From: Chloroflexota bacterium
GTDB lineage: Bacteria; Chloroflexota; Anaerolineae; Anaerolineales; UBA11858
Direction of reading: 5' to 3'
Assembly: GCA_016865865.1 (NCBI GenBank)
Contig: VGOC01000027.1
Location: 1 to 35,252, forward strand
Length of the DNA stretch: 35,252 nt
Shown: piece by piece, positions 32,983 to 35,252 of the stretch
Layout: each line of letters starts with the position of its first letter
Position numbering within the stretch: position 1 is the first letter of the stretch
Notes under the pieces: generated by a model
Told to the model about the DNA's origin: nothing
Database searches by the model: none
What the model saw: the letters and a program-made list of their open reading frames with translations, nothing else
Position numbers and translations under genes: made by a program

Positions 32983-33668
32983 TTTCCCTTTCCGTTATTG
33001 TCTGTGACCAAGCCATCTCTGAGAGTAATCACCCGCCGGGCAAATTGGATCACGCGCGGGTCGTGGGTAGCGAACACGAAGGTGACGCCGGTCTCCTGAT
33101 TCAAACGAGTCATGATTTCCATGACTTGCTTACCGTTTGGCGTATCGAGATTGGCGGTCGGCTCGTCGGCCAGAATCAAAGCTGGTTGGGTGGCCAGGGC
33201 GCGAGCAATAGCCACGCGCTGCTGTTCGCCGCCGCTTAATTGGTCAGGGCGATGATTGGCGCGGTCTTTCAGATCAACCGCCTCGAGCAGATGCCTCACA
33301 CGCTCACGCCGTCCGTTGGCGCTCTCGCCGGTCAGCAACAGAGGCATCTCGATATTTTCATAGGCCGTCAGGGTGGGAATCAGGGCAAAGAACTGGAAGA
33401 TGAACCCAATCGTCCCACGGCGCGTATCGGCGCGGCGGCTGCGATTGAGCTTGCTGACATCCTTGCCATTGATGAAGACCTTCCCACTTGAGGGTTGGTC
33501 GAGGCAACCGATCAACTGTAACAGGGTGGTTTTCCCTGAGCCGGAGGGGCCGACCAGAGCAGTGAATTCGCTGTTTTCGATAGAGAGGCTGACGCCGCGC
33601 AGGGCATGGGTTTCGACCTCGCCCATTCGATAGACACGGGTAACATTCTCGACTTTTACGACTTCCAT
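32979..33668 (-). CDS. ABC transporter ATP-binding protein (MacB/LolD type)
   Basis: 229-residue ATPase. It has Walker [10 protein letters not shown] at residues 40-48, the signature '[15 protein letters not shown]' near 143-157 and Walker B 'LILADEPT' near 163-170. The switch histidine is in 'FATHD' near 198-202. The size and the 'ALRGVSLSI' start place it in the LolD/MacB group that works with FtsX-like permeases. AAGGAG precedes the ATG. It sits between the permease genes and the adaptor gene and overlaps the latter by four bases. Confidence 0.95.
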   Translation of the reverse strand: MEVVKVENVTRVYRMGEVETHALRGVSLSIENSEFTALVGPSGSGKTTLLQLIGCLDQPSSGKVFINGKDVSKLNRSRRADTRRGTIGFIFQFFALIPTLTAYENIEMPLLLTGESANGRRERVRHLLEAVDLKDRANHRPDQLSGGEQQRVAIARALATQPALILADEPTANLDTPNGKQVMEIMTRLNQETGVTFVFATHDPRVIQFARRVITLRDGLVTDNNGKGK

Positions 33669-33684
33669 GGTGTACTCCTTGGGA

Positions 33685-34902
33685 TCATTTCCCGTCGCGC
33701 AATGCTCTGACGGGCTCCATTCTCGAGGCCAGCACAGCCGGATACAACCCGGCCAGCAGCGTGACGATAAAAGACAAAACGGTCAGGCTGATTGCATCCC
33801 GCAGCGTAAGTTCAGTGTAAATCGTATTGCCAATCAACAGGCCGGTCATGCCCATGTTGCCGATATAAAAACCGTTCTTGGAAAAGTAGGTCACCAGCAG
33901 CAGGCCGAAAATCAGACCCATGATCACGCCGCCGACAGCCAGCAGCGAAGATTGGATCAGGAACATAGACATGATCTGGCGTCCTTTCATCCCCAAAGCT
34001 GAGAGGACGCCGATTTCACGCGTGCGTTCGAAGACCGACATGATCAGGGTGTTGATAATGACCGTGGCAGTGATGCCTAACACAATCAGATACAAGATGA
34101 AGATGTAGCTGTTAGCCATCTCTTCGACCTGCATGATCATTTCGTTCATCTTCGGCCAGGTCAGCACTGCGAAGTCTGCTCCTTGCATGGCTGCGGCGAC
34201 TGTCTCGGTATCGGCTTTGTCATTCAGCAGGATAAAAATCGTGCTGGCATGTCTTTCGGCCTGAGTGATGGCCTGCGCTTTTGCCAGCGGCAGGAAGATG
34301 GTCACGCTGTCGAAGCCGTAGGTCTGGGTGGAATAGATGCCCCGGATGGTGAAGACCTGCTCGTCCACATCGCCGGAGGAGGTGTTGACCGAAAGACTGA
34401 TGGAATCGCCAACCCCGAGGGACATTTTTTCGGCCAGGGGTTGACCGATCAACACGCCTTCACGATCATCGGGAGTCAGGAATTCCCCCTCGAGCAGGCC
34501 GATGCGGTAAGGGTCGTTCGCCTCCGAGGACGGATCAATGCCGTAGATGCGCACCCCGGCAGACTCATCGCGCACGGCCACGATGCCGCTGGCAAACAGG
34601 CGCGGCGAAGCGGTTTTGACCGGGTCGAGGCTCTCGATTTGCGCAGCCAGTTGTTCAGGATCGGCGATCAAATTTTCCCATTTCAGGCTGGTCTTGCTTT
34701 CTTCGTAGGAAGCCATGCGCACCTGCAAATGACCGGATTGCAGCAGGATCGTGGCATCCATGGCGCTGTTCATCTCTCCATTGAAGAAGGCAGCCACCAG
34801 CAAGAGCAGGGCCAGCCCCATCGCCAGCGCCAGAGCAGAAAAGAAGGAGCGGCGACGGTTGCGTCCCAGGTCGCGAAATGCGATTTTGAGGATTTGTTTC
34901 AT
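33685..34902 (-). CDS. ABC transporter permease, FtsX/MacB type
   Basis: 405-residue permease with an N-terminal helix ('[21 protein letters not shown]', about residues 20-40), a large extracytoplasmic domain (about 45-265) and three C-terminal helices (about 270-395). The coupling segment '[23 protein letters not shown]' lies between the second and third helices. The N-terminus '[22 protein letters not shown]' is typical of the family. GGAG precedes the ATG. It follows another permease gene after ten bases, and the two probably form a heterodimer. Confidence 0.93.
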   Translation of the reverse strand: MKQILKIAFRDLGRNRRRSFFSALALAMGLALLLLVAAFFNGEMNSAMDATILLQSGHLQVRMASYEESKTSLKWENLIADPEQLAAQIESLDPVKTASPRLFASGIVAVRDESAGVRIYGIDPSSEANDPYRIGLLEGEFLTPDDREGVLIGQPLAEKMSLGVGDSISLSVNTSSGDVDEQVFTIRGIYSTQTYGFDSVTIFLPLAKAQAITQAERHASTIFILLNDKADTETVAAAMQGADFAVLTWPKMNEMIMQVEEMANSYIFILYLIVLGITATVIINTLIMSVFERTREIGVLSALGMKGRQIMSMFLIQSSLLAVGGVIMGLIFGLLLVTYFSKNGFYIGNMGMTGLLIGNTIYTELTLRDAISLTVLSFIVTLLAGLYPAVLASRMEPVRALRDGK

Positions 34903-34912
34903 AGCCGGTCTC

Positions 34913-35252
34913 CTAGACGTAATGCAACGCCTCAGCAGGTTCGCGGTTGGCGGCCTCGCGGGCAGGGATCACCGCGGCCAGTGCTGCAATGATCGCCACC
35001 GTCAGGGCGCGCCCCAACAATTTGCTGACGCCCCATGAGGGGTAAATCCGCCCGTTGATCAAAGCCATATAGCTGGTGATATTCGAGAAACTGCTATAAT
35101 CCAGGCCAACCTGCTTGAGCAAGCCATTGAGGCCCAACCCCATCACGACGCCGGCAGCCACACCCACCAGGCCGATAAAGGCGCCCTCCAGGATGAACAA
35201 TGCCGAAATCTGGTACGGGCGCAGACCGAGGGCAGCCAGCAGGCCGATCTCG
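34913..35252 (-). CDS. ABC transporter permease, FtsX/MacB type, C-terminal fragment
   Basis: This is the 3' end of a gene that enters from the right edge. The frame is open to the last base and reads 'EIGLLAALGLRPYQISALFILEGAFIGLVGVAAG', the coupling helix and third-helix region of an FtsX-like permease. It ends '...PAREAANREPAEALHYV'. It is upstream of the second permease in the same operon. The N-terminal helix and extracytoplasmic domain lie outside the window. Confidence 0.9.
   Translation of the reverse strand, partial: EIGLLAALGLRPYQISALFILEGAFIGLVGVAAGVVMGLGLNGLLKQVGLDYSSFSNITSYMALINGRIYPSWGVSKLLGRALTVAIIAALAAVIPAREAANREPAEALHYV

Overview
The window looks like chromosomal DNA from a member of the Chloroflexota, most likely the Anaerolineae or a close uncultured relative. 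This is inferred from the gene content (14-subunit type complex I, DegV, a TerC family protein, LysM/M23 peptidases, an NfeD protease and large GT-C type membrane glycosyltransferases), from the moderately high GC content, and above all from many short foldback repeats in the spacers. No rRNA or marker gene is present to fix the lineage.

Layout. (1) 1-11372, plus strand: the end of nuoF, then nuoG-H-I-J-K-L-M-N, the distal part of a respiratory complex I operon. The spacers carry different low-complexity or palindromic repeats. A stack of three palindromes, one with an 8-base flanking duplication, separates nuoL from nuoM. A small two-gene module resembling toxin-antitoxin pairs sits between nuoM and nuoN. 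(2) 11369-16642, minus strand: a UroD-family protein, a nucleotidyltransferase plus winged-helix pair with an operator-like promoter, lipoyl synthase, an NfeD-type membrane serine protease and a coiled-coil membrane protein. (3) 16694-16900: a promoter and two tRNA genes, followed by a divergent PlsY-like protein whose 3' end overlaps an alpha/beta hydrolase on the other strand. (4) 18688-23292: DegV (minus), then TerC, a LysM/M23 peptidase, a phospholipase D lipoprotein and a cupin (plus). (5) 23363-27203: two overlapping polytopic glycosyltransferase-like genes. (6) 27301-31573: a YgjP-like metalloprotein and then a visibly more AT-rich restriction-modification cluster. It has two gamma-ordered TSPPY DNA methyltransferases, an MvaI/BcnI-family endonuclease and a 5'-truncated remnant of a second endonuclease. 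(7) 31636-35252, minus strand: an ABC exporter operon of two FtsX/MacB-like permeases (one cut by the window edge), an ATPase and a lipoprotein adaptor.

How they work together. The nuo genes build the proton-pumping NADH dehydrogenase: G and I carry Fe-S clusters, and H and J-N form the membrane arm. The restriction cluster is a self-contained defence unit. It begins with a promoter so close to the first ATG that the mRNA is probably leaderless, and its genes are joined by overlap or a 4-base spacing. The ABC operon has the layout of a MacAB-like exporter.

The most unusual content is the repeat load. At least nine foldback elements are visible. One forms the nuoL stop-codon junction, one is fused in frame into a glycosyltransferase-like protein, and one is fused in frame into the N-terminus of the HlyD-like lipoprotein.
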